Source of the DNA: DASWOJ01 sp964250755
GTDB lineage: Bacteria > Pseudomonadota > Alphaproteobacteria > Acetobacterales > Acetobacteraceae
Reading direction: 5' to 3'
Length of the DNA: 64,000 bases
Assembly: GCA_964250755.1 (NCBI GenBank)
Contig: CAXUHB010000015.1
Span: 1 to 64,000, forward strand
In this document: in pieces, positions 42,883-51,558 of the stretch
Numbering within the stretch: the stretch's first letter is position 1
Layout: each line of letters begins with the position of its first letter
The notes under the pieces: generated by a model
Seen by the model: the letters and a program-made list of their open reading frames with translations, nothing else
Told to the model about the DNA's origin: nothing
Databases searched by the model: none
Program-made: the position numbers and the translations under genes

Positions 42883-43200
42883 CTACAATCCCTGTTGGCC
42901 GCGCAGGGGGCGGAAGCCAGTCATGGGGATGCTGCTGCCCGGCACGGGCCGGGCGCGTGGGGCGGCGGGGGCCGCAGCCTCGACGGGGGCGCTAGCCTGG
43001 ATGGCCCGTGGCGCGCTGGCAGCCTGAGGCCCTCTGTCCGGAGCAGTGTCCCGAGCAGCGCTTTGCACCTGCGGGGCGCTGCGCCGGGCCGTGGCGGCAG
43101 CGTGCGCGGGGCGGTGCGGCACGCGATGGTAGGATTGGCGATACGGGGTGGCACAGGCGGAGAGCGTCAGGAGAGCGCAGAGCATCAGCGGGCGATTCAC
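42883..43200 (-). CDS. small Ala/Pro-rich lipoprotein
   Basis: A 105-residue exported lipoprotein: signal MNRPLMLCALLTLSAC with lipobox LSAC (Cys16), then a low-complexity Ala/Pro/Arg-rich chain with no recognised domain. Its ATG overlaps the hydantoinase-like stop (ATGA at 43197-43200) and its stop is 2 bp before the carbamoylase start, so it is an integral part of the operon, odd for a cell-envelope protein between two cytosolic enzymes. Confidence 0.75.
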   Translation of the reverse strand: MNRPLMLCALLTLSACATPYRQSYHRVPHRPAHAAATARRSAPQVQSAARDTAPDRGPQAASAPRAIQASAPVEAAAPAAPRARPVPGSSIPMTGFRPLRGQQGL

Positions 43201-44555
43201 GCAGGAATCCTTCGGATGAAGCGGCCTATGCCGGGGCGGGCGAGGACCTGGGCACCGTCCCAGATCACCTGTCCGCGCAGCACCGTGGCCGCCACCTGTG
43301 CCCGCAGTTCGCGGCCATTGTAGGGCGACCAGCGCATGGCCGGCCGGTCCTGGATCGCGGCCTCATCGAACGTGAAGGCGCCCGGCTGCAGCACGACAAG
43401 GTCGGCGTCCGACCCCACGCGGATTGCGCCCTTGCGGGGCCATAGGCCGTGGAACTGGGCGCTGCGCTCGGCGCAGTAGGTGGCCATCAGCGTGGGCGGT
43501 AGGCCGCGCTCGGCCAGCAGGGTGAACATCAGCGGCGCGAAGCTCTGCAGGCCCGTCAGGCCGGCGCCGCAGGCGAAGATGTCGGGCAGGTCCTTGCGGT
43601 CCGCCGGCCAGGGCGCGTGGTCAGTGGACACGTAGGCCACCTGGTCCGCCAGCAGCCGGTCCCACATGCGCTCCACCTCGTCCGACGTGCGGAAGGGCGG
43701 GTTGCACTTGCCGCGCCCGCCCAGGCGGACAAGGTCGTCCTCGGTCATGCACAGGTATTGGATGCACGCCTCCCCAGTGGCCTGCCCGCCCATGCCGCGG
43801 AACGCCGCGGCGATGTCGAAGCCGCGGGACAGGGAGGAGTGGGCGATGTGGACGTGGGCGCCGGTTTGCAGCCCCATCTCGAAAATTTCCAGGTCGGCCA
43901 GGGTCTCGGCCAGCGGCGGGCGGGTGCGGGCGTGCATAATGGCGTGCGTCTGCCCGGCGGCCTGGGCGTCGGCGGTCAGGCGCTCCACAAGCTCTTGGTC
44001 CTCGTTGTGGACGCAGACGGGCAGGCCGGTGCGGGCGATCTCGGCGAAGGCGGCCAGCATGGTCGGGTGGTCTATGCGCGGGAAGCGCACGGCGTCGTAC
44101 TCGTAGGTGGAGAGCTTGAAGGCGGACACGCCCGCCGCCGCCAGCCCGGCGATGGCGTCCACGCCGCCGTGCTTGCGTATGGTGCCATACAGCGCGACGT
44201 CCACGTGGGCCGTGCGCTCCACCCAGCCGATCTTCTCCGCCAGCACGTCGACGTCGGTCACGGATTGGGGCACGTCGTAGGGCATGTCCACGCAGGTCGT
44301 GACCCCGCCGGCGGCGGCGCTGCGGGTTGCGCCCTCGATGCCGGGCCAGCCGATGCTGGAAGCGGTGTGCATGTGGCCGTCCACCAGGCCGGGCAGGATG
44401 AAGCTGCCGCGGTGGTCCAGGACCCGGGCGGCGGGGGGCGGGGCGCCTTGGCCAATGGCGGCGATGGTTTCGCCACGGATCGCGACGTAGCCGTCCGAGA
44501 TAACCTCGGACGCGGTGACGACAGTGCCCAGGACCACGCTGTCGAACTCGGTCAT
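43197..44555 (-). CDS. hydantoinase/allantoinase-like cyclic amidohydrolase
   Basis: Dinuclear metal amidohydrolase of 452 residues, of the dihydroorotase-allantoinase-hydantoinase group, which open cyclic amide rings. Metal ligands are His61 and His63 (DGHMH), a carbamylated Lys147 (AFKLST), His183 (CVHNED), His239 (HIAHSS) and Asp312 (STDHAPW). All are present, so it should be active. The substrate is not readable; the next enzyme in the operon is a carbamoylase, the classical partner of a hydantoinase. ATG 44555 begins the operon, with a GGAATG region and weak ribosome site. Confidence 0.9.
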   Translation of the reverse strand: MTEFDSVVLGTVVTASEVISDGYVAIRGETIAAIGQGAPPPAARVLDHRGSFILPGLVDGHMHTASSIGWPGIEGATRSAAAGGVTTCVDMPYDVPQSVTDVDVLAEKIGWVERTAHVDVALYGTIRKHGGVDAIAGLAAAGVSAFKLSTYEYDAVRFPRIDHPTMLAAFAEIARTGLPVCVHNEDQELVERLTADAQAAGQTHAIMHARTRPPLAETLADLEIFEMGLQTGAHVHIAHSSLSRGFDIAAAFRGMGGQATGEACIQYLCMTEDDLVRLGGRGKCNPPFRTSDEVERMWDRLLADQVAYVSTDHAPWPADRKDLPDIFACGAGLTGLQSFAPLMFTLLAERGLPPTLMATYCAERSAQFHGLWPRKGAIRVGSDADLVVLQPGAFTFDEAAIQDRPAMRWSPYNGRELRAQVAATVLRGQVIWDGAQVLARPGIGRFIRRIPA

Positions 44556-44610
44556 TCCGGTCTCCGTCCTGCGGCGCAGGAAATGCTTAGGCGGACGCTG
44601 CTGGATGCTC

Positions 44611-45738
44611 CTACACGGGCGGCGGAGCCGGCGCCTTGCGCTGGAACGGATACAGGAACTGCCGCCACATCCCCCGCGGCAGGGGATCGCCGACCACGCC
44701 GTAGCTCTCCGGCCAGCGGTCCCGCGGCATGTGGTAGGTGCCGAACAGCCGGTCGAGCAGCGGCAGGTGCGCGGCGTAGTTGATGTCTATCGCCTCCTTG
44801 TCGCTGCCGTGGTGCCAGTGGTGGAATAGCGGCGTGGCGACCAGGTACTTCAGCGGCCCAAGCTCCATCCCGAAGTTGGAGTGGACCAGCCCCGCCTGGA
44901 ACCCGGCCCAGACGACGTAGCACAGCAGCGGCACGTCCCCTGCCCCCAGCACGAAGGCAGGCAGCATCACCACCGTGCGGGTCACCAGCGGCTCCAGGAA
45001 ATGCAGCCGCGACCCGGCCATCCAGTCCATGCGCTCCACGCTGTGATGCACGGCGTGGAAGCGCCACAGCGCCGGCACCTCGTGCATGGCGCGGTGCGTC
45101 GCGTATTCCATCAGGTCGGCCGTCACCAGCACCGCCAGGAACTGCACCAGCCCCGGCAGGGACCGGAACCAGGATTGCAGGCCCGCATTGACCGTCCAGG
45201 AGAACAGCGATGGCACCGCGCGCACCCCGATGAACAGGAAGATGCCGATGGCGAGGTGGTTGAAGATGAAGTAGCGTCCGTCATGCCAGAAGTCCGGGCG
45301 CAGGATCGGCTGGTCCTGCCGGTGCGGCGCGATCTTCTCCAGCGCCGTGAACGCCGCGGCCGAGGCCAGCAGGTCCAGGATGAACCAGTCCAGCCCGATG
45401 TAGCCCTGCACGTCGTAGCGCGGCCCGACCTGCACCGAGCTGCCGCCCAGATACATGGCGACCAGCGTCAGCAGGATGCCGAGCGCCCCCAGCCGCTTCT
45501 GCCGGTTCAGCACGAACGTCAGCGCCCCGAACCCGGCGGAGAACACCATCCCGCCTGCCAGCAGCGTCCGCATCAGGTGCAGGTCGTAGCCCGCCCGCAG
45601 CGACGGCGTGGTGAGGAGGTCGGGGAACATGAAGCACAGGACCGCGAGCAGGCTGAGCGTCCCGAGCGCGATGGAAAGGTAGCCGCTGATCCGGCCCTCG
45701 CCGATGCGCAGCGGGCGGCTCCGTTCGTCCAGCTTCAT
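44611..45738 (-). CDS. sterol desaturase / fatty acid hydroxylase family membrane protein
   Basis: Integral-membrane di-iron oxygenase-type protein of 375 residues with about seven hydrophobic segments. The histidine clusters expected for the metal site are present: His215 and His219 (THRAMH), His228, His231 and His232 (FHAVHHS), His286 (VHSNFG) and HHWHH at 306-310. The last helices and short C-terminus follow the standard pattern. Substrate is unknown: a lipid, hopanoid or carotenoid. ATG 45738 is at the start of the conserved region. It lies 55 bp upstream of the hydantoinase-like gene on the same strand and could share its transcript. Confidence 0.88.
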   Translation of the reverse strand: MKLDERSRPLRIGEGRISGYLSIALGTLSLLAVLCFMFPDLLTTPSLRAGYDLHLMRTLLAGGMVFSAGFGALTFVLNRQKRLGALGILLTLVAMYLGGSSVQVGPRYDVQGYIGLDWFILDLLASAAAFTALEKIAPHRQDQPILRPDFWHDGRYFIFNHLAIGIFLFIGVRAVPSLFSWTVNAGLQSWFRSLPGLVQFLAVLVTADLMEYATHRAMHEVPALWRFHAVHHSVERMDWMAGSRLHFLEPLVTRTVVMLPAFVLGAGDVPLLCYVVWAGFQAGLVHSNFGMELGPLKYLVATPLFHHWHHGSDKEAIDINYAAHLPLLDRLFGTYHMPRDRWPESYGVVGDPLPRGMWRQFLYPFQRKAPAPPPV

Positions 45739-45895
45739 CCCGTGTCCCTCCAGGGCAGGCCCAAGTTCCTGGTCCTGCTTACAGCATCTTGCGGCCACGA
45801 CGCTATGACGCCCCGCTTGCCACCTGCCCCGGCTTGCGCCGTAATGGACAGCGGCCCTGCCGCACCCGGGCTGCCCAACCCACATGGGGCCGCGC

Positions 45896-47326
45896 ATGAG
45901 CCTTGCCCAGCTTGAGCAGACCGTCGCCCGGGACCTCGCGCTGACCGCGCATCCGCGGCAGCCCTGGCTGACGCCGCGGACGTGCGGCGGCAGGCCCGTG
46001 CTGGACGTGCTGGTGGTGGGTGCCGGGCAAGGCGGGCTGGCGGCGGGCTTCGCGCTGCGGCGGGACCGGGTGGACAACATCCTGCTGGTGGACACGGCGC
46101 GAGAAGGGCAGGAAGGGCCATGGGCCACCTACGCCCGGATGCCCGCGCTCCGCAGCGCCAAGGACCAGACCGGGCCGGATGCCGGGGTGCCCAGCCTGAC
46201 CTACCAAGCGTGGCATGAGGCGCAGTGGGGCGCGGACGACTTCGCGGCCATGCCGCTGGTCCCCACGGGGCACTGGGCGGACTACCTGGCATGGTTCCGC
46301 CGCGTGACCGGCCTGCCCGTCCGCAACGGCGCGGCGGTGGTGGGGCTGGAGCCGCGCCGCACCGATGACGGCCTGCCCTGCCTGCGCGCCGCGCTGTCCA
46401 CGGGGGAGCACCTGCTGGCGCGCAAGGTCGTGCTGGCGACGGGGCAGGACGGCACGGGGCGCTGGTGGATGCCGGAGTTCATCGAGGCTTTGCCCGCGGA
46501 CCACCGCGCCCATGCAGCGGACGAGATCGGCTTTGCGGCGCTGCGCGGCAAGGTGGTTGCGGTGCTGGGCGCAGGGGCATCCGCCTTCGACAACGCGGCG
46601 ATGGCGCTGGAAGCCGGGGCGGCCGAGGTTCACCTGTTCTGCCGCCGGGCCGAGCCGATGATCGTGCAGCCCTACCGCTGGCTGACGTTCGCCGGGTTCC
46701 TGAAGCACATGGGCGACATGCCGGACGAGTGGCGGTGGCGCTTCATGTCCTACATCCTGGGGCTGCGGGAGGGGTTTCCGCCCGCGACCTATGCGCGGGT
46801 GACGGCCTTCCCGAACTTCACGATGCACACGGGGCGGGCCTGGACCGGGGCCGCGATGCGGGATGGCCGGATCGTGCTGGACACGCCGCACGGGCCGTTC
46901 ACGGCGGATTACGCCATCTGCGGCACCGGCGTCCGGCACGACCCGGCGCTGCGACCGGAGCTGGCGGGCTGCGCCCACAACATCGCGCGCTGGTCCGACC
47001 GCTACGGGCCGGCTGCGGAGGATGAGCGTCTGGGGGCGTTCCCGTATCTGGACACGGATTACGCCTTCATGGAGCGGGTGCCGGGGCGGACGCCGTGGAT
47101 CGCCGATCTGCACCTGTTCGGGATCGGCACGTCGCTCAGCTTCGGCCCGGCGGGGTCGTCCATCAATGCGATGACTTGCGCCGTGCCGAAGCTGGTGGCG
47201 GGGGTGACGCGGGGGCTGTTCCGGACGGACCTGCAGGAGCACTGGCAGGCGCTGCAGGACTACAACGTGAAGCAGGTGGACCTCAGCCCGGCGCATCAGG
47301 TGCAGTATGGGCAGGCGGCGGAGTAG
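45896..47326 (+). CDS. flavin-dependent monooxygenase-like NAD(P)/FAD-binding protein
   Basis: About 476 residues with an FAD-binding VVGAGQGGLAAGFAL (about 40-54), a WATYARMPALRSAK segment and a second NAD(P)-binding loop VAVLGAGASAFDNAAM (about 216-231), the layout of class B flavin monooxygenases and CzcO-type proteins. It would oxygenate a small substrate using NADPH and oxygen. ATG 45896 is used; an in-frame ATG at 45884 adds four residues. First gene of the plus-strand operon, 158 bp divergent from the desaturase. Confidence 0.85.
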   Translation: MSLAQLEQTVARDLALTAHPRQPWLTPRTCGGRPVLDVLVVGAGQGGLAAGFALRRDRVDNILLVDTAREGQEGPWATYARMPALRSAKDQTGPDAGVPSLTYQAWHEAQWGADDFAAMPLVPTGHWADYLAWFRRVTGLPVRNGAAVVGLEPRRTDDGLPCLRAALSTGEHLLARKVVLATGQDGTGRWWMPEFIEALPADHRAHAADEIGFAALRGKVVAVLGAGASAFDNAAMALEAGAAEVHLFCRRAEPMIVQPYRWLTFAGFLKHMGDMPDEWRWRFMSYILGLREGFPPATYARVTAFPNFTMHTGRAWTGAAMRDGRIVLDTPHGPFTADYAICGTGVRHDPALRPELAGCAHNIARWSDRYGPAAEDERLGAFPYLDTDYAFMERVPGRTPWIADLHLFGIGTSLSFGPAGSSINAMTCAVPKLVAGVTRGLFRTDLQEHWQALQDYNVKQVDLSPAHQVQYGQAAE

Positions 47327-47429
47327 GTGCGAGTGGTGCCGACGCAGGCTGGCCGCGGGACGAAGGGCGGGAGCCTTGGCAAGCGCCCTTGCGCCGGGGC
47401 GGTCCAGGGGCCGACCGCAGGCCCTCTGG

Positions 47430-47469
47430 CGGCTGGATTGCCGCGTCGCTGCGCTCCTCGCAATGACGG
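47430..47469. repeat. family B repeat (B3)
   Basis: GGCTGGATTGCCGCGTCGCT then GCGCTCCTCGCAATGACG, immediately before the ribosome-site region of the second carbamoylase. Confidence 0.88.
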
Positions 47470-47484
47470 AGGGAGTGGCCTGAC

Positions 47485-48438
47485 GTGCCCCGCGTGATCC
47501 GGGTCGCAGCGGCGCAGATGGGGCCGAACCAGCGGTCGGACAGCCGGGCCGGCATCCTGGCGCGCATGGTCGCGTTGCTGGAGGGCGCGGCGCGGCAGGG
47601 CACCACCCTCGTCATATTCCCGGAGCTGCCCTTCACCACCTTCTTCCCGCGCTGGCTGCTGGATCGCGCCGAACTGGACGCGTTCTTCGAGCCGGCGATG
47701 CCCAACCCGCGGGTGCAGCCCCTGTTCGACCGGGCGCGGGCGCTGGGCGTCGGGGTCTGCACGGGCTACGCCGAGCTGACGCCGGAGGGGCGGCGGTTCA
47801 ACAGCGCGCTGCTGGTGGGGCCAGACGGGGCGGTGCTGGGCAAGTATCGCAAGGTCCACCTGCCCGGATCGGTCGAGCCGCGGCCCGGCGACCGCTTCCA
47901 GCAACTGGAGAAGCGCTACTTCGAGTATGGTGACCTCGGCTTCCCGGCGTTCCGTGCGCCCGCGGCGTGGCACGGCGGCATCCTGGGGATGCTGGTGTGC
48001 AACGACCGGCGCTGGCCGGAGGCGTGGCGCTGCCTGGGGCTGCAAGGGGTGGAGATGGTGTTGGTTGGCTACAACTCGGCTGCCTACGACCCCAACGGCG
48101 GCGCGGCGGAGGACGCCGGGCGCCGGACCTTCCACTCGCGGCTCGTGGCGCAGGCCAACGCCTACATGAACGCGACCTGGGCGGTGGCGGTGGCCAAAGC
48201 GGGGGACGAGGACGGGTCGGGCCTGATCGGCGGCACCTGCATCGTGGACCCGGACGGACTGGTGGTGGCCGAAGCCGCGACGCTGGGCGACGAGCTGGTG
48301 GTGGCCGACTGCGACCTGGATGCGTGCCGCCAAGGCAAGGAGAAGATGTTCAACTTCGCCGCCCACCGCCGTCCCGAGCACTATCGGCGGATCGTGGACC
48401 AAGTGGGCGCGGTGCCGCCCGAAGCTGGGGAGCCGTGA
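47485..48438 (+). CDS. nitrilase-family N-carbamoyl-amino-acid amidohydrolase (second copy)
   Basis: Paralogue of the carbamoylase at 41.8 kb, 317 residues, with Glu47 (VIFPELPF), Lys123 (KYRKVHLPG) and Cys172 (LVCNDRRWPEA). Length and catalytic positions are close to the characterised Agrobacterium D-carbamoylase (Glu47, Lys127, Cys172), so this copy is the better candidate for genuine D-carbamoylase activity. GTG 47485 has GGAGGG about 12 bases upstream, next to a family B repeat. Its stop overlaps the racemase start (GTGA), indicating translational coupling. Confidence 0.92.
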   Translation: MPRVIRVAAAQMGPNQRSDSRAGILARMVALLEGAARQGTTLVIFPELPFTTFFPRWLLDRAELDAFFEPAMPNPRVQPLFDRARALGVGVCTGYAELTPEGRRFNSALLVGPDGAVLGKYRKVHLPGSVEPRPGDRFQQLEKRYFEYGDLGFPAFRAPAAWHGGILGMLVCNDRRWPEAWRCLGLQGVEMVLVGYNSAAYDPNGGAAEDAGRRTFHSRLVAQANAYMNATWAVAVAKAGDEDGSGLIGGTCIVDPDGLVVAEAATLGDELVVADCDLDACRQGKEKMFNFAAHRRPEHYRRIVDQVGAVPPEAGEP

Positions 48439-49088
48439 CGGCGCACGTCCTGGTGCTGAACCCGAACAGCGACGAGGCGTGCTCGGCAGGCATCCGGGCG
48501 GCGCTGGCGGGGTTCGGAGTGGCGGAGGTGCAGTTCGAGGTGGAGACCATGCGGGACGGTCCGCCTGCCATCGCAACCTGGCACGACTGGCACGCGGCAG
48601 CCGGGCCGCTGCTGGCCCGGGTAGAGGCGGCGGAGGCGTCCGGGCCGCCTGCGGCCTACATCGTCGCCTGCGTGTCCGACCCGGCGGTGGACCTGCTGCG
48701 GAGCGTCACGGCCCGGCCGGTGTTCGGCGCCCTCCGGGCGGGCATCGCAGCGGCGGTGGCCCGGGCGGACCGGTTCGGCATCGTGGCGTTCGTCGGCGCC
48801 AGCGTGGCGCGGCACCGGCGTGTGCTGCAAGCGATGGGGCTGGAGGCGCGTTGCGTGGCCAGCCTGCCGTTGGACCTGCCGATGGCCACGCTGACCCACG
48901 CCGACGCCTGCCGCCCGCGGCTGGCGGAGGCAGCGCGGGAGCTGCGGGCGTGCGGGGCAGAGGTGGTGGTCCTGGGCTGCGCGGGGATGGCTGGGCACCG
49001 GCGCTTCCTGGAGGACACGGCGGGCCTACCGGTGGTGGAGCCGGTGCAGGCCGCGGCGGCGCAGGCGCTGCTGGCGTGCATGGGGTAG
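48435..49088 (+). CDS. Asp/Glu/hydantoin racemase family protein
   Basis: Cofactor-independent two-cysteine racemase fold, 217 residues. Catalytic cysteines are Cys79 (YIVACVSDPAVD) and Cys182 (VVLGCAGM); N-terminal LNPNSDEAC is the substrate-carboxylate loop of hydantoin racemases. It likely interconverts enantiomers of a 5-substituted hydantoin or of a related amide. The GTG start overlaps the carbamoylase stop, pairing the racemase with the enantioselective carbamoylase as in hydantoin-utilisation operons. Confidence 0.9.
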   Translation: MTAHVLVLNPNSDEACSAGIRAALAGFGVAEVQFEVETMRDGPPAIATWHDWHAAAGPLLARVEAAEASGPPAAYIVACVSDPAVDLLRSVTARPVFGALRAGIAAAVARADRFGIVAFVGASVARHRRVLQAMGLEARCVASLPLDLPMATLTHADACRPRLAEAARELRACGAEVVVLGCAGMAGHRRFLEDTAGLPVVEPVQAAAAQALLACMG

Positions 49089-49100
49089 AAGCTGGCTGCC

Positions 49101-49247
49101 TTCCCCCTCTCCCTCCGGGAGAGGGTTGGGGTGAGGGAGGCCGCAAGGGCCTGACCTCCGGCATGAGGGATGCCGGCGCTGCGACGGAGGGGTTGTCGCT
49201 GCTGGGCTTCCCTCACCCCGGCCCTCTCCCGGAGGGAGAGGGAGCAG
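49101..49247. repeat. family A REP doublet (g)
   Basis: Inverted units 49101-49138 and 49207-49247, spacer about 68 bp, between the racemase and binding-protein genes. Confidence 0.9.
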
Positions 49248-49308
49248 GACGCCGCTTGCATGGACCTTGCATATCGGTGCCAATTCCAGCTTCCAAGGAG
49301 CGTCCGCG

Positions 49309-50499
49309 ATGACCGCACCCCCATCCCGCCGCCAGGTGTCCCGCCGCCAGGCCGGTCTGCTTGCCGGGGCCGCCATCCTGGCCCGTGTGTCCCGCGCCCA
49401 TGCGGCGGAGCCGGTGAAGATCGGCTTGGTCGCGGCGCTGTCCGGAGCCTCCGCCAAGTCCGGGGAGGGCATCACGCGCGGCCTGCAGGTGGCGATGGAC
49501 GAGGTGAACGCCCGCGGCGGCGTGGGCGGACGCCCGCTGACGCTGATACGCCGCGACGACGAGAGCAACCCGGCCAAAGGCCAGACCGCCGCGCGCGAGC
49601 TGATGGACCGCGAGGGCGTCGCCGCCCTGTTCGGCGGCATAGACAGCCCGGTCAGCCAGGCCATCGTGCCGCTGGTCAATGCGGCCAAGGTGCCGTTCAT
49701 GGGCGTGTGGGCCGCGGCCACCAACATCACCCGCAACGGCGCCGACCCGAACTTCGTGTTCCGCGTGTCGGCCGTGGACGCGCTGGTGGACAAGCGGCTG
49801 ATCGCCCATGCCACGGGACCGATGGGCGCCAAGAAGCCCGGCTTGATGCTGGTCAACAACGGCTGGGGCGAAAGCAACAACGCCGGGCTGGGCGCCGCAT
49901 CCCAGGCCGCGGGCGTCACGCTGGCGGGCGTCGAGCGGTTCGACGAGAAGGACCTGGACATGGCGCCGCAACTGCAGCGTCTTCGCAGCGCGGGGGCGGA
50001 CTGCGTGATTCTGGTGGGCAATGCCGCGCCGGGCGCGCAAGTGATGAAGTCCATGCAGCGGATCGCCTGGTCCGTGCCGGTCGTGTCGCACTGGGGCATC
50101 AGCGGCGGGCGCTTCCCGGAACTTGCGGGGTCCTGGGCCGGACGGGTGCAGTTCATCCAGACCTACAGCTTCTTCGGCAAGCAGGGGCCTGCCGGGGAGC
50201 GCGTGATGAAGGCGCTGATGGCCAAGTATCCGGACATCAAGAGTGCCGGCGACATCACTCCGCCGGTCGGGGTCGCCAATGCCTATGACGGGCTGATGCT
50301 GCTGGCGGCGGCAATGGAGGTAGCGGGCGGCACCGACGGGGACGCGGTGCGACGCGCGCTGGAGGGGCTGGGCCGGCATGAGGGGCTGATCAAGACCTAC
50401 GACCGCCCGTTCAGCCCCGCGAACCACGATGCCCTGGACGAGAACGACTACGTGATGGTCCGCTACAACGGCGAGGTGATCGAGCCGGTGGCGGGCTGA
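49309..50499 (+). CDS. branched-chain-type ABC substrate-binding protein
   Basis: Periplasmic-binding-fold type I protein of 396 residues. The N-terminus carries a Tat-like signal (SRRQAGLLAG, cleavage near AHAAEP), then PVKIGLVAALSGASAKSGEG and VGGRPLTLIRRDDESNPAKG, typical of LivJ/LivK-like proteins that bind amino acids, amides or urea. ATG 49309 has AAGGAG about 9 bases upstream. It is followed by livH with TGATG overlap. The neighbours argue for an amide or ureide ligand. Confidence 0.9.
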   Translation: MTAPPSRRQVSRRQAGLLAGAAILARVSRAHAAEPVKIGLVAALSGASAKSGEGITRGLQVAMDEVNARGGVGGRPLTLIRRDDESNPAKGQTAARELMDREGVAALFGGIDSPVSQAIVPLVNAAKVPFMGVWAAATNITRNGADPNFVFRVSAVDALVDKRLIAHATGPMGAKKPGLMLVNNGWGESNNAGLGAASQAAGVTLAGVERFDEKDLDMAPQLQRLRSAGADCVILVGNAAPGAQVMKSMQRIAWSVPVVSHWGISGGRFPELAGSWAGRVQFIQTYSFFGKQGPAGERVMKALMAKYPDIKSAGDITPPVGVANAYDGLMLLAAAMEVAGGTDGDAVRRALEGLGRHEGLIKTYDRPFSPANHDALDENDYVMVRYNGEVIEPVAG

Positions 50500-51368
50500 T
50501 GCTGCTGTCCGCCCTGGTCTCGGGGCTGGGCCTGGGCAGCATGTACGGGCTGATCGCGCTGGGCTTCACGCTCACCTTCGCGGTGTCGGGCACGGTGAAC
50601 TTCGCGCAGGGGTCGTCGCTGATGCTGGGCGCGGTGGTGACGCACATGGCGGCGCTGGGTGCGGGCTGGCCGATGCCGCTGGCGGTGCTGCTGGCGCTGT
50701 TCGCCTGCGCCGCGTGGGGCCTGGTGGTGGAGCGCATCGCGATCCGCCCCTTCGTGCGGCGCGGGTCCAACGCCTGGCTGATGGCAGGCGTGGCGCTGGG
50801 CATCGTGGCCGACAACACGGTGATGGCGGTGTTCGGCAAGGAGCCGCGGGCGCTGCCTTCGTCCTGGGCGGACGAGCCGTGGGCGGTGGGGGACGCCGGC
50901 ATCTTCCCGTTGCAGGTGGCGATCCCCGTGGTGGGCCTGGCGCTGGCGGCGGGGGTGCAGGCGGGGCTGGCGCGGACCGGGCTGGGCTTGCGGCTGCGGG
51001 CGGCGGTGCAGAACGCGGATGCGGCGCGGCTGATGGGGGTGGACGTGACCACCCTGGTCGCCGCGACCTATGCCGCCGCGGCGGTGCTGGCCGGGGTGGC
51101 GGGGGTGCTGGTGGCGCCGCTGTTCAATGTTGCCTACGACATGGGCACCCTGTTCGGCATCAAGGCATTCGCGGTCGCCATCCTGGGTGGGCTGACCCGG
51201 CCCTGGGGCGTGATGGGCGCGGGGCTGCTGTATGGGCTGGCGGAGGCCGGGGCGACCACTCTGCTGGGGTCGGGCAGCACGCAGATCGTGACGTTCTCGG
51301 CGGTCATCGCCGCGCTGGCGCTGGCGCCGGAGGGGCTGTTCGCGCAGCGCCGGACTGTCCGGGTTTAA
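50499..51368 (+). CDS. branched-chain-type ABC permease LivH-like
   Basis: Inner-membrane permease of 289 residues with about eight hydrophobic segments; N-terminal GLGLGSMYGLIALGFTL and FAQGSSLMLGA, and GIKAFAVAILGGLTRPWG, are LivH hallmarks. The start codon overlaps the binding-protein stop. The gene ends 190 bp before the fused LivMGF gene; normally livH and livM are nearly contiguous, and here the gap holds a family B repeat. Confidence 0.93.
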   Translation: MLLSALVSGLGLGSMYGLIALGFTLTFAVSGTVNFAQGSSLMLGAVVTHMAALGAGWPMPLAVLLALFACAAWGLVVERIAIRPFVRRGSNAWLMAGVALGIVADNTVMAVFGKEPRALPSSWADEPWAVGDAGIFPLQVAIPVVGLALAAGVQAGLARTGLGLRLRAAVQNADAARLMGVDVTTLVAATYAAAAVLAGVAGVLVAPLFNVAYDMGTLFGIKAFAVAILGGLTRPWGVMGAGLLYGLAEAGATTLLGSGSTQIVTFSAVIAALALAPEGLFAQRRTVRV

Positions 51369-51474
51369 TGCTGGACCGCTTCTGTGGCCAGCCCGCCAAG
51401 TGCGCGACCGTTGTTGCGAACCGTCCCGGCGGTACGGAACTTCAGAGGTTGCCAAAGCACGGGGCCGCGCTGGC

Positions 51475-51515
51475 GGCCCCTCTGTTGCCGCGTTGCTGCG
51501 CTCCTCGCAATGACG
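51475..51515. repeat. family B repeat (B4)
   Basis: CCCCTCTGTTGCCGCGTTGC then TGCGCTCCTCGCAATGACG, in the 190-bp gap between livH and the fused livMGF gene. Confidence 0.88.
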
Positions 51516-51558
51516 AGGTGAGTGTCCCGCTGCCTACCCGAATCAGAAGCTGTTCGGC

